The notes below the pieces were generated by a model. It had not been told where the DNA came from, searched no databases, and saw only the letters and a program-made list of their open reading frames with translations. Shown here one piece after another: positions 15,739-24,794 of a DNA stretch of 64,000 nucleotides. Source of the DNA: Cyanobacteria bacterium SIG30 (GTDB taxonomy: Bacteria; Cyanobacteriota; Vampirovibrionia; Gastranaerophilales; Gastranaerophilaceae); NCBI GenBank assembly GCA_015152475.1, contig SUTW01000004.1, positions 90,503 through 154,502 on the forward strand. Direction: 5' to 3'. The translations under genes were made by a program, and so were the position numbers. Each line of letters opens with the position of its first letter. Positions within the stretch are counted from its first letter, which is position 1.

Positions 15739-18700
15739 TTATTGGCTGTCAATCCATTTAAAGGATTTAACCGTGGTTGTTTTTGTTATTAAACCCTGCA
15801 AAATTACCATAAATTGTTTGTTTTCTCCATTATTGGTAAGTTCTGGAATTTGCGCAATTTCTGATTCTGTTGCTGTTTGGAAAAGTGGATTTGTTGGAGC
15901 TATTGCTTTTGCTATATTCAATATAGTGTTAACGGTTTGATTTTTTGATGCCACATCATCTATTATTTTGCTTACAGAATAATTACCAAGTGGCCCAAGT
16001 ACATTAACAACACCTGTTGATATTCTGCCAAGAATTTTTGCGTCTATATAATTGGTAAGTAAATTGTATTTTCCAGTAACATTTAAACTCATTTGGTTGC
16101 CTCTTGTTTTAAAGGTTTGAATATTTGCATATCCATTTGCAAAGGTAATAAGACCATTTAGAGTATCAAAGTTACCTGTATTTTTGCCAGATACCGCTGA
16201 AATTGCGGAATTCAAATTAAATCCTAAAATATTTTGAGATAAGATATTGCCGGCTTTTAAGAAGTTTTCAAATTTAATAAGTTCTTTTATTTCACCATTT
16301 CTAACATTGAAATCAACTGAACCATTTATTGATTGCATTTGTTGTTTAAAAGTAGAACCCTTGAAAGTTAACTTTGCATTTCCTTGTGCAATACCTGTTA
16401 TTGGAAGAACAATACCTGACATAGCATTTGTAAATTTGCCAACATTTATTCCTTGCATTTGCATATCGATATTTGCTCTAAGCTGAGCTAGATTGTAATC
16501 TATATTTCCTGTCGCAAGTCCTTCATAAACGTTTGTTTTTAAATTCATTATTTTAAATAAGTTATTTTTTAGCGAATAATCAAAATCAATGTTTTGAATT
16601 GCCAAATTGCCTGATTTTAAATTTGCAATTTCTCCTTTGCCTTTTAAAATTTCGATTTCTGTTGTTTCAGTTCCTGGTGCAACTTCGCTTTGTGGCATTG
16701 ATTCTAAAATTTTAAAAATGCTGTCAGTGTTTGTGTTGTTTGATTTAAAATTTAGCGAATTTATTGTTATTTTTTTGCTTATGTCTGTTGAAATTTCCAT
16801 ATTTCCGGAAAAATCTGAATCTGCAAGAGTTATTGCGTTTGCAACGGCTGAAATAATATTATTTTTAAAATCGACTTTTGCGCTGTTAACCTTTAATTTA
16901 AAAGTTGGGTAATCAACATTATTAACATTAAAAATTCCTGAAACATTTGGTTTTTTAACTGTTCCTGAAACATTTATATTACCAGTCGCTGACAATTTTA
17001 AATTATCTAGTGGCGCAATTAATATATCAATTTTTTGAGGTATTGAAATTGATATGTTGTTTATTATTGGATTTGTTTTGTAAATTGAACTTAATTTACC
17101 TTTAATTGTTGCGATTTTATTGTTTTTAGAATTTATTGATATATCTGTTATGTTCAAAATATCATCTTCAAGAGAAATATTATAATTAAGAGTGTTTTCA
17201 TTTCCCTTAATTGAATTTATGTCGATTACACTTATATAATTTTGGCTATTTGAAATAATTTTGCCATCTAAAATTATATTTGGAAGTTTTCCTTTTATAC
17301 CTAATTTTATTGGCATTTGACCTTGATATTTTACTAATTTTCTTGTGTCTTTTGGAAGTATACCTAAAATTGTGTTTGGAGCAATTTTGCCATCTGCATT
17401 TATTAAAACTTCTGGTTTTGTCATATAATTTTTGACAGTTCCATCAAGAATTATATTTGTGCCATCTAAATTAATGTCGGTCTTGTTTATTGTTAAATTT
17501 TGGGAATCAAACGGTATAGAAATTTTTGGAATATTTAATGTAAGTTTTGGATTTGGATAAGTTGAATTTATTTGATTTATTTCGATATTGCCTTTAAAAA
17601 CTTTCCCTTCTGGTTTTGCATTTATTTCAATGTTTGCAATATTTATTGGCATGTTTAAGCTTTTTATCAAAATATTTGTGCCATCAACTAAAATTTTTGC
17701 GTCAGGTAATATATTTTGAATTGTACCTGTTAGTTTTATTGCAATTTTTATAATGCCAGATTTGAAAGCAAAATCTTTAAAGTCATTTGCATTTATAATT
17801 TTAAGAGATTCTCCTAGCTTTATAATATCTGAAATTTTTATTGGGTCAGAATCTATACTTATATTTAATTTTGAATTTGTTAAAATTTCGCCATTTAGGC
17901 TGAATTTTGAACCATTTAAAATTGCACTTGTGTCTTCAATACTTAATTTATCGTTTGAAAAATCAAGTAAAGATGAAATTTTTTCAAGGTTTATGTTCAT
18001 TAGAGGATACTTAAATGAACCATCAATAATTTTTGATTCGCCTGAACTTTTAATTTTTTTGCCATCGCTTTTGATATTAAAATCACAAGTTAAATAACCT
18101 GTTGCTTGCGCATTTTTGAGGTCATTTTTGATTAGAAACATATCAAATGTTGAAGCTAATAGAGTTTTTATGTTGTTTAATGAAATTTTTTCCGTTTTTG
18201 CATTGATGTCAAGTTTTGTTTTTTTACCTAAATTTATTGTTCCATTTGATTCAATAAATTCTTCTTTTGCAACATAGAATTTTGCATTGTTTGAAATTTT
18301 ATCCCCATTCAATTCAATATTCACATAACTTTTTGGTAATTGGACATTTTTAATAAGCATTGTAATATCTGAAATATTAATATTTCCTTTGCCTTTAAAA
18401 TTATCAAAACTGTTTATTTTAAGATTAGCATTTGCTTTTGCGTAAAAGTTAAATTTATCTATTTCTTGAAGCGGATTAATATTTGGTAATTTGAATTCTG
18501 CATTTTGTTGCTGTTGCGTTGGAGCAGAATTTTCAATCGATATTGGTGTTTGAATATTTATATCAAAATCAACAAAATGTTTTTGATTTGTACCTAAATA
18601 ACCTTTTGTTTTAAATTTTAAAGGTCCATTTAAAGATGAAAGATGAAGATTGTTATCTTGTGCATTTAATATAAAAGTTTTTGAAACAACTTTGTCTAAA

Positions 18701-19245
18701 AGTGTTAATTTTATATTGTCTGATACAATATTTATATTTTTAATTTTTATTGGTAATTCTGCTGTTTGTTCCGTTTCTTTTTGTTGTGTAGTATTTTCTT
18801 TATTTTTTTGCTCAATTATATATTTTTCAACCGTATAGGTTTTATTTTTATCGAATACTAAATTTACATCAATGTTTTTTACATATATTTTATCTAGATT
18901 TAATTCTCCAAAAATTAATGTTGGAAGATTTATTTTGATAAAGGAATCTTCTAAATTTATGAAATCTTTTTTGTCCTCATATTTTAAGGCAATTTTTTTG
19001 GCGGAAATCTTAATGGCTAAATCAAATGTAGTTGCAAGTTTTGGTTCAACAAGTTCAAAATCAAATTTTGTATATTTTTTAAGTTCATCTTCAATTAATG
19101 AAGTATAATTATTCAAATTTATTAGTCTTGGAATAATTAAAAAACTTGCATATAAAACAATAAGTATGCCAGAAAAAATTCCTAAGCCAATTTTTACACC
19201 TTTTTTAAGTAAAATAGGTGTTTTTTTATTTCTTTTTAATATCAT
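15739..19245 (-). CDS. AsmA-like large envelope protein (1168 aa)
   Basis: One N-terminal membrane helix (residues about 18-40) anchors a very long, beta-rich, low-charge periplasmic part made of repeated short strands, as in the AsmA/TamB/YhdP class. The N-terminal part has the AsmA start (NYTSLIEDELKKYTKFDFEL), and the C-terminal part an AsmA-type end (GLITFANGYANIQTFKTRG, then YIDAKILGRIS). Such proteins form long hydrophobic grooves bridging inner and outer membranes and are linked to phospholipid transport. A GAGG site precedes the ATG. It lies 29 nt after the ExbD gene and is probably co-transcribed with the Exb/Ton genes. Confidence 0.82.
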   Translation of the reverse strand: MILKRNKKTPILLKKGVKIGLGIFSGILIVLYASFLIIPRLINLNNYTSLIEDELKKYTKFDFELVEPKLATTFDLAIKISAKKIALKYEDKKDFINLEDSFIKINLPTLIFGELNLDKIYVKNIDVNLVFDKNKTYTVEKYIIEQKNKENTTQQKETEQTAELPIKIKNINIVSDNIKLTLLDKVVSKTFILNAQDNNLHLSSLNGPLKFKTKGYLGTNQKHFVDFDINIQTPISIENSAPTQQQQNAEFKLPNINPLQEIDKFNFYAKANANLKINSFDNFKGKGNINISDITMLIKNVQLPKSYVNIELNGDKISNNAKFYVAKEEFIESNGTINLGKKTKLDINAKTEKISLNNIKTLLASTFDMFLIKNDLKNAQATGYLTCDFNIKSDGKKIKSSGESKIIDGSFKYPLMNINLEKISSLLDFSNDKLSIEDTSAILNGSKFSLNGEILTNSKLNISIDSDPIKISDIIKLGESLKIINANDFKDFAFKSGIIKIAIKLTGTIQNILPDAKILVDGTNILIKSLNMPINIANIEINAKPEGKVFKGNIEINQINSTYPNPKLTLNIPKISIPFDSQNLTINKTDINLDGTNIILDGTVKNYMTKPEVLINADGKIAPNTILGILPKDTRKLVKYQGQMPIKLGIKGKLPNIILDGKIISNSQNYISVIDINSIKGNENTLNYNISLEDDILNITDISINSKNNKIATIKGKLSSIYKTNPIINNISISIPQKIDILIAPLDNLKLSATGNINVSGTVKKPNVSGIFNVNNVDYPTFKLKVNSAKVDFKNNIISAVANAITLADSDFSGNMEISTDISKKITINSLNFKSNNTNTDSIFKILESMPQSEVAPGTETTEIEILKGKGEIANLKSGNLAIQNIDFDYSLKNNLFKIMNLKTNVYEGLATGNIDYNLAQLRANIDMQMQGINVGKFTNAMSGIVLPITGIAQGNAKLTFKGSTFKQQMQSINGSVDFNVRNGEIKELIKFENFLKAGNILSQNILGFNLNSAISAVSGKNTGNFDTLNGLITFANGYANIQTFKTRGNQMSLNVTGKYNLLTNYIDAKILGRISTGVVNVLGPLGNYSVSKIIDDVASKNQTVNTILNIAKAIAPTNPLFQTATESEIAQIPELTNNGENKQFMVILQGLITKTTTVKSFKWIDSQ

Positions 19246-19274
19246 ATTTGCCTCACAAAATGTTGTTAATTGAA

Positions 19275-19661
19275 TTACTGTATTTCAGTAATTGAAATGT
19301 TTGTAACTCCTGAATTTCTTGCAATATCCATAAGCTTAACAACTGCGCCATGTGCAGAATCGCTTTGAGCTTCAATCATAAGCCCGTCTGGATAATTTTT
19401 TATATTTTCTCTTATTTCTTTTTCAAGAGCATCTGCATTTATCACTTTGCCGGATGTAATATATTTGTTATCAACCGTTACTGCGACTCTAAGTATTTTG
19501 TTTTCTTTTAAATTTGCGCTTTCTTCAACATATTCAGGAACTGCCAAATTAATTCCTTGTTGATCAAGCATTGGTGCAATAACCATCATAATGATTAAGA
19601 GCACTAAAAATATGTCTGTTAAAGGTGTGATATTTATTTCATTAAAGGATTGTTTTGCCAT
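19275..19661 (-). CDS. ExbD/TolR-family protein, second copy (128 aa)
   Basis: Single N-terminal helix ITPLTDIFLVLLIIMMVIAPM with the essential membrane Asp (Asp16), then a small periplasmic domain, as in ExbD/TolR. ExbD works with ExbB to couple the proton gradient to TonB or TolA. Its ATG overlaps the last base of the preceding exbD, and both share the same first 20 residues of the membrane segment, so the pair arose by duplication. The periplasmic domains differ, suggesting distinct partners or a hetero-dimer. Confidence 0.9.
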   Translation of the reverse strand: MAKQSFNEINITPLTDIFLVLLIIMMVIAPMLDQQGINLAVPEYVEESANLKENKILRVAVTVDNKYITSGKVINADALEKEIRENIKNYPDGLMIEAQSDSAHGAVVKLMDIARNSGVTNISITEIQ

Positions 19662-20116
19662 TACTGTTTATCCTTTTCTTCTAATTCTTTTTGTTCTTTT
19701 TTTGTTAGAGGTTCGCCTGCAACAACAAGTTTTTCATATCCAGCGTCTTGTGCTGCTCTCATAACTTTCATAATTTCTGAACTTTTTGTGTCTTTGTCTG
19801 CCTTGACGACAACCTTTTTATCTTCAAGGCTTGCTTTTATACTTTCTAATTTTTCAGCTAATTGTTCTTCACTTATTGATTCATCATTTAAATACATATC
19901 ACCATTTTTGGTCAAAGAAACTGTTGCGATTGTTTCTTCTACGGAAACACCAGAATTTATCTCAGGCATATTTATATTAGCATTTTGTGATTGAAAACTT
20001 GGTGCAATAACCATCATAATGATTAAGAGCACTAAAAATATGTCTGTTAAAGGTGTGATATTTATTTCGCTAAAAGTAGCTTTTTTGTTGCTATCTTTTG
20101 AAACTTTCATTGCCAT
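19661..20116 (-). CDS. ExbD/TolR-family protein, first copy (151 aa)
   Basis: Same layout as its neighbour: residues 19-41 (NITPLTDIFLVLLIIMMVIAP) include the proton-channel Asp, followed by a periplasmic domain and a charged C-terminal tail (KKEQKELEEKDKQ). Forms the motor with ExbB. AGGAAA lies before the start. It sits between exbB and the second exbD. Confidence 0.9.
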   Translation of the reverse strand: MAMKVSKDSNKKATFSEINITPLTDIFLVLLIIMMVIAPSFQSQNANINMPEINSGVSVEETIATVSLTKNGDMYLNDESISEEQLAEKLESIKASLEDKKVVVKADKDTKSSEIMKVMRAAQDAGYEKLVVAGEPLTKKEQKELEEKDKQ

Positions 20117-20155
20117 TTTGGTGTTTCCTTTTGTTGCTTTAAGTTTTTATATTAA

Positions 20156-20800
20156 TTAAAGCGCCATTGTATTGTTGTCGATTTTTACTTCTTCATCAGA
20201 ATCAATGAAGCTTAAAAATACTAATTTGATAAGTTTAAAATCATTTTCAAAATGAGTTACTGTACTTTGGAACCAGTTAAATAATACAACTGCAACAATC
20301 GCAACGCCTAAACCTAATGCTGTCGCGATAAGTGCTGATGCGATACCAGATGCAACTGTTGCTGATTGGTTTCCTTGCATTGCTAAATCCTGGAATGTAT
20401 AAAGAATTCTAACAACTGTACCAAACAAACCTAGAAATGGAGCAACTGCACCAATCGTTCCAAGAACTGATAAGTTCTTTTCAAGTTTTCTTGTAGCTAA
20501 ACTTGATGAAATATCATAAGCTCTTGAAAAGCCTGATTTTTGTTCTGTGTAAATTCTTAAACCTTCATCAACCATTTCACTTATAATTCCGCCAAGTTGA
20601 GTTGAAAGTCTTTGTGCGCCTGCAATATTATTTTTTGCAAGGTTTCTTTGAAGATTTTGAATAAAATCTCCAATGTTTCGTTCATTTTTTTTGTAATAAG
20701 TAATTCTGTTTATAGCAACAGCTACAACTAAAATAGAACAAATAAAGATAGGCGTTAATACAGGCCAGTCCATTTTGATTGATTCAATAAGTAAGTTCAT
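20156..20800 (-). CDS. MotA/TolQ/ExbB proton channel family protein (214 aa)
   Basis: Three membrane helices (residues about 14-30, 100-125 and 145-170) with the conserved family segment LSVLGTIGAVAPFLGLFGTVVRI followed by GIASALIATALGLGVAI. This is the pentameric ExbB part of the ExbBD motor that energises TonB-type outer-membrane transport or TolA-type envelope work. A GAGGAT site precedes the ATG. Downstream genes are two exbD copies; upstream is a TonB-like protein. Confidence 0.92.
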   Translation of the reverse strand: MNLLIESIKMDWPVLTPIFICSILVVAVAINRITYYKKNERNIGDFIQNLQRNLAKNNIAGAQRLSTQLGGIISEMVDEGLRIYTEQKSGFSRAYDISSSLATRKLEKNLSVLGTIGAVAPFLGLFGTVVRILYTFQDLAMQGNQSATVASGIASALIATALGLGVAIVAVVLFNWFQSTVTHFENDFKLIKLVFLSFIDSDEEVKIDNNTMAL

Positions 20801-20830
20801 TTTTTATCCTCTTTCTTCTTTAATAATTTT

Positions 20831-22084
20831 TTATCTATAACTTCTTGCACCAAGTACGTTGTAATCAAATGTAAATTCGATATCTACGCTATTTCCTCTA
20901 AATTCTGGAGGTAAAGATTTAAATGGTGCAGTTAATTCAACTGCGGCTTTTGCTGCTCTGTCATTTTCTGGCGAGCCTGAGCTTCTTAAAGTCTTTATAG
21001 CAACCAATCTGCCATCTCTGCCTATTGTAAATAACATAACAACTCTTTTTGATGTGTCGCCTTTTGGTGGGTTCCAATTTCTTTTTATACGACGTTCAAG
21101 TTCTCTCATGTATGGACCCCAGTCGGCTTGTTTAATTGCATCAATTCCTGGTGGCCCTGATGGATTTCCTGGACCTGGATTACCCCAGCCACCTGTTCCC
21201 ATTCCACCTGGTCTGCCACCGCCACCGCCTAATCCTGTGCCTGATCCTGTGCCATATCCTGAACCTTTTCCGGTGCCAGAACCAGTGCCTGATCCTGTGC
21301 CATATGATGTGCCTGTTCCTTTTGAAAATTGAGGAGCTGGCATTGAAGCAATTCTATTGCCTGAGCCTGATGGACTTCCGCCACCTTCGCCACCATATCT
21401 AGATGTGCCTTTTGAAGTCGCACTTGAAGGTACTGGTCCTTCTGGTAAATTAGTTTTTGGGACAGCAACACTAAAAGGACTCTTTGGCGTTTGAGTTAGT
21501 TTTGGCATTTGTGGTCTAACTGCTGGACCTGATGCTAAATTTGGATTTGCAGTAGGTTTTGGTGCATAAGCTGGTTTTGGTTTTGCAACAGGATTTGTAC
21601 TTGGGGCTTGCGCTGTTTTTGTAACAGTTTTTTGTATATTTTGTCCGCCGCCTGCTTTTGCAACTTTTTTAGCTCCAGCTGAACCGCCACTTGCTTTTTT
21701 GCTTTTTCTAGATTTTGGACCTGCAGGTGAAGGTTCAGACACTTTTCTTTTTGGGTCATGAATTCCGCCTGCTCTTGAATTTCTGTCAGAACGATATTTT
21801 GTGTTTTTATTTATCGGTTCTGCTTCTTTATTTACTAATACAAATTCAATATCTTGTTGGTGCATTTGTGGTTTGTTAAATTCTTTAGGGACTATACCCA
21901 AAAGAGTTAAACCCGCAAACATTACCCAAGCAACAATTAAAATTGTTGGGTGTAAAATAATAGATGTCAAAATTGATTTGCCAAGTGGCATATCTTCATC
22001 TATTGAATTGAAAAAATTCGGTAGAGTTTTTTCAATTTCTGTTCCATTGTTTTTATTTAAAATTGTTTCTTGTGAGTTTTTCAT
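20831..22084 (-). CDS. TonB-like energy transducer (417 aa)
   Basis: One membrane helix near residues 42-65 (ILTSIILHPTILIVAWVMFAG), then about 240 residues of linker, first Lys/Ala/Pro-rich and then Gly/Ser/Thr-rich (repeats of GTGSG), then a TonB/TolA-type C-terminal domain (residues 325-417: RELERRIKRNWNPPKG, VVMLFTIGRDGRLVAIKTLRSSG, AAKAAVELTAPF). The linker spans the periplasm and the end domain touches an outer-membrane partner. It is the first gene of tonB-exbB-exbD-exbD-asmA. No TonB-dependent receptor gene is in the window. Confidence 0.85.
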   Translation of the reverse strand: MKNSQETILNKNNGTEIEKTLPNFFNSIDEDMPLGKSILTSIILHPTILIVAWVMFAGLTLLGIVPKEFNKPQMHQQDIEFVLVNKEAEPINKNTKYRSDRNSRAGGIHDPKRKVSEPSPAGPKSRKSKKASGGSAGAKKVAKAGGGQNIQKTVTKTAQAPSTNPVAKPKPAYAPKPTANPNLASGPAVRPQMPKLTQTPKSPFSVAVPKTNLPEGPVPSSATSKGTSRYGGEGGGSPSGSGNRIASMPAPQFSKGTGTSYGTGSGTGSGTGKGSGYGTGSGTGLGGGGGRPGGMGTGGWGNPGPGNPSGPPGIDAIKQADWGPYMRELERRIKRNWNPPKGDTSKRVVMLFTIGRDGRLVAIKTLRSSGSPENDRAAKAAVELTAPFKSLPPEFRGNSVDIEFTFDYNVLGARSYR

Positions 22085-22163
22085 TTTTTTAATTAATCTA
22101 ACTTAATTTTAGTTTTAACCAAAATTTCTTTTTTTTGAAATTGCCTAACTTTCTATTTTTTAG

Positions 22164-22862
22164 TTAGTAATTTCCTAAAGGTGCAGCACTTGTTATAGGT
22201 TGGTCAAAATATATTTGTATTGTTGCGCCAGCTGGAATTTCTACAGGATTTCCTTTGTCTGTTGTGCCTTTAATCAAGCCTAGACCTGCGCCAAGTGCTG
22301 TTCCATATACAGCACCTTTTCCAACGCTTCCGCCTGATAAAGCACCAAGTGCAGTACCTAAAACAGCACCTGAACCTGCTCCAATACCAGTATTTAGGGC
22401 ATAATCTTTAGCTGCATCTTTTTTTGTGCCACCTTTTAAAACACCTTTATTATCGTCAGTTTTTATAACTGCAGAAATTGCAATATCATAGTTTTGGGGA
22501 GTTGTAATTGCATTAAATCTAACCATAATTTCACCATCACGTTGAGCTCTTCTTGTTTTTTCAACATTTATAACAGTTCCTTTTACAACACTTCCCTTTG
22601 GAGCGATAATTTTGCCATTATATGCAAAATCAGTAACAAATGTTGCAAGAACTTCAGAACCTAGTGGTGTTATTTCAGAATTTAAGGCAGTTGATAATAC
22701 AACGTTTGCAACAACACCCTGTGGCACATAAATTACTTGTCCTTTTAAATAATTGCTATCATTGTTGCTTACGGGCAATGTATATGAATAATTTCCATTT
22801 GCTAATGCAAAATTAGATAAAGCTAACATTAAAACAAATGAAAAAATTATTTTTTTAAACAT
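22164..22862 (-). CDS. exported glycine-zipper protein (232 aa)
   Basis: A Sec signal peptide (MFKKIIFSFVLMLALSNFALA) is followed by a beta-rich domain (residues 40-140) and a glycine-zipper segment at about 155-205 (GIGAGSGAVLGTALGALSGG, GTALGAGLGLIKG) able to insert in or associate with a membrane. The beta part has IIAPKGSVVKGTVINVEK, resembling the C-terminal part of the SLH protein at 46967-48163 (IIPVGARFEGTVQKVVKEK). Probably an outer-membrane-associated or periplasmic protein. GGGGAT precedes the start. Confidence 0.75.
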   Translation of the reverse strand: MFKKIIFSFVLMLALSNFALANGNYSYTLPVSNNDSNYLKGQVIYVPQGVVANVVLSTALNSEITPLGSEVLATFVTDFAYNGKIIAPKGSVVKGTVINVEKTRRAQRDGEIMVRFNAITTPQNYDIAISAVIKTDDNKGVLKGGTKKDAAKDYALNTGIGAGSGAVLGTALGALSGGSVGKGAVYGTALGAGLGLIKGTTDKGNPVEIPAGATIQIYFDQPITSAAPLGNY

Positions 22863-22943
22863 ACTTTAATCCCCATAAACTGATAATATATTATTATATT
22901 ATAAATTTTATAAAAATCCAAAAAGTTAACAAATATTTATTTT

Positions 22944-22972
22944 TTCACATATTTTTTTGCTTGTAATATAAT
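22944..22972 (+). promoter_or_regulatory. promoter TTCACA-N17-TATAAT giving a leaderless mRNA
   Basis: TTCACA (22944-22949) and TATAAT (22967-22972) are 17 nt apart. Six nt separate the -10 box from the ATG at 22979, so the expected transcription start is the start codon. No Shine-Dalgarno is possible. Confidence 0.7.
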
Positions 22973-22978
22973 TTAGCT

Positions 22979-24025
22979 ATGATACAACTTACACAAGCAC
23001 AAATTATAGGCGCAATTATTGCCTTTTTGGTTGGAATTTCGATAATTCCTTTTGTAATTTATTATTCTGAAAAAGCAGGATTAGTAGACGTACCGAATGA
23101 AAGAAAAATTCACCATGGTTCGATTTCAAGACTTGGCGGAATTGCAATATGGCTTTCTGTTATGTTTACTTTTCTTTTTCTTGTTTTATTGAGTTATTAC
23201 CCAAAAGGAGTTGGTTTATCAGGCGTTATAGTTGGTGGTTCGTTAATGTTTTTATTAGGGTTGATTGACGACATATTTTGTCTTGATGCAAAATTTAAAT
23301 TATTTATTCAAATTGCAATTGCTACAATAGTTTTTCTTTTGGGTGTGCAAATAAATGAAGTTTATATTCCTGTTGGACATGAATTTTCGCTTGGTGTTTT
23401 CGCTTATCCTATAACGGTTTTGTGGATTGTCGGAATTTCAAATGCTGTAAATTTCATAGATGGAGTTGATGGTCTTGCAGGTTCAATAGTTGCAATTGGT
23501 TGTATTGCAATAGCGTTAGTATCTTTGGTTTTAGTGCCTGCTTCATCAATTTCTGCGCTTGTTGCTTTTATTTTAATGGGAGCAATGCTTTCATTTTTAA
23601 TGTTTAATTATAATCCTGCAAAGATTTTTATGGGGGATTCGGGTTCTTTATTTGCAGGTTTTATGCTTGCAACATTATCTGTGACTGGAATCATGAAGGG
23701 TGGTCGCCCATTTATGTATCTTCCATTTTTAATTTTGTTTGTACCTATTTTAGACGTTGCATTTTCAAGCATTAGAAGAATTTTAAAAGGCTCAAGTCCT
23801 TTTGTTGCGGATAGTGAACATATACATCATCAATTATTGCACGCAGGTTTTTCACAAAACAGAATTGTTGTAATTTTATCATCTATTGCATTTATGGCTT
23901 CTTTGACAGCTTTTGCTTTGGCTGGTTCTTTAAGTAAATATTTTATTTATACTCTTATTTTGGTTATGGTTTTGATTTTACTTAGTGTGATTTCAAAAAC
24001 AATGAAAAAGGACACAAATGAATAA
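22979..24025 (+). CDS. undecaprenyl-phosphate sugar-1-phosphate transferase, WecA/TagO/MraY family (348 aa)
   Basis: Polytopic membrane enzyme with about ten helices and the family motifs: DVPNERKIHHGSISRLGG, the Asp pair GLIDDIF, NAVNFIDGVDGLAGS, KIFMGDSGSLF and the basic loop HIHHQLLHAGFS. The HIHH form points to the WecA/TagO branch (GlcNAc-1-phosphate to undecaprenyl phosphate) rather than MraY. It would start O-antigen or another surface polymer on the cytoplasmic face. Its last 8 bases overlap the next gene. Confidence 0.88.
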   Translation: MIQLTQAQIIGAIIAFLVGISIIPFVIYYSEKAGLVDVPNERKIHHGSISRLGGIAIWLSVMFTFLFLVLLSYYPKGVGLSGVIVGGSLMFLLGLIDDIFCLDAKFKLFIQIAIATIVFLLGVQINEVYIPVGHEFSLGVFAYPITVLWIVGISNAVNFIDGVDGLAGSIVAIGCIAIALVSLVLVPASSISALVAFILMGAMLSFLMFNYNPAKIFMGDSGSLFAGFMLATLSVTGIMKGGRPFMYLPFLILFVPILDVAFSSIRRILKGSSPFVADSEHIHHQLLHAGFSQNRIVVILSSIAFMASLTAFALAGSLSKYFIYTLILVMVLILLSVISKTMKKDTNE

Positions 24026-24329
24026 GCGTTGGTATGATTTTGACCCAACAATTAGCTATGCAATAAAATTATTAGAACAATCAGAAGACAAAATTAAAAA
24101 ATATTGTCTTGATTACATAATTGAACAAGCCAAAAATGATGGAGTTGAATTTGAGGATGATGTTAATTCCAAATTTGATTTTATTTGGCAGAGGCAAACG
24201 GATAATTCTTCTCATTTTTTTGAGGCTATGGAATATCTTAAAAGGGCAAATTTAAATTTTCAACATAATATTTCTTTGGATATTATTAAATACATTAATG
24301 AGCTTGAAAAAAATATAAGAAATGATTGA
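24018..24329 (+). CDS. small RWYDxDP-motif protein (103 aa)
   Basis: Begins MNKRWYDFDPTISYAIKLLEQ, matching the repeat of the protein at 14570-14905. A second, degenerate copy seems to start near residue 52 (FDFIWQRQTDNSSHFFEAMEYLKRAN), so the two-repeat layout is kept. Helical, acidic, without signal peptide. The start overlaps the end of the WecA-like gene by 8 bases, so it is translationally coupled to it. Function unknown. Confidence 0.68.
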   Translation: MNKRWYDFDPTISYAIKLLEQSEDKIKKYCLDYIIEQAKNDGVEFEDDVNSKFDFIWQRQTDNSSHFFEAMEYLKRANLNFQHNISLDIIKYINELEKNIRND

Positions 24330-24336
24330 TTTTAAG

Positions 24337-24729
24337 CTACGGGTTTAAAATAATTATTTGATAATTTAAGTAAAACGCACAAAATAACCATAAAATATAT
24401 GGAACTAAAAGAAAACCTGCAATTTTAGATATTCTAAAAAAGAATATAGTTGTCAAAATAACAAGTATAATTAATGCAATTAATATAATTAATGCAAAGA
24501 ATATTTCATTAAAATTAAAAAATACAAATGGCCAAGAAAGATTAACGAGAATTTGTGTAAAAAACAAGCTAAGTGCTATTTTTTTGTATTTATTTTTTTT
24601 AGTTAAAATAATGATTAATGATATAGCCATTAAAATATACAATATTGTCCATACAGTTGTAAAAACCCAAGCCTCTGGCATAAGGTCTGGTTTTATTAAA
24701 TTTTGATAGTAATAATTTTTAAAGTCCAT
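24337..24729 (-). CDS. tspO: TspO/MBR family protein (130 aa)
   Basis: Five-helix membrane protein with the TspO signatures PEAWVFTTVWTILYILMAIS, LVNLSWPFVFFNF and VPYILWLFCAFYLNYQI. TspO proteins bind porphyrins and respond to oxidative or light stress. The protein is shorter than the usual 150-160 aa because the N-terminal segment before the PEAWVF loop is reduced. The start codon lies inside a perfect 15-bp inverted repeat (24717-24751), and a CATAAT box ends 6 nt before it. Confidence 0.85.
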   Translation of the reverse strand: MDFKNYYYQNLIKPDLMPEAWVFTTVWTILYILMAISLIIILTKKNKYKKIALSLFFTQILVNLSWPFVFFNFNEIFFALIILIALIILVILTTIFFFRISKIAGFLLVPYILWLFCAFYLNYQIIILNP

Positions 24730-24751
24730 AAAATTATTATGGACTTTAAAA
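24717..24751. repeat. perfect 15-bp inverted repeat over the tspO start
   Basis: TTTTAAAGTCCATAA (24717-24731), a 5-nt loop, and TTATGGACTTTAAAA (24737-24751). On the tspO strand the second arm contains the start codon, and the loop side carries CATAAT. It could be an operator spanning the -10 box and start, or, if transcription begins further upstream, an mRNA hairpin that hides the start codon. Confidence 0.75.
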
Positions 24752-24794
24752 TATTTTTATACATTAGCTTTTTTATTTATTTTTTTATATTGTA

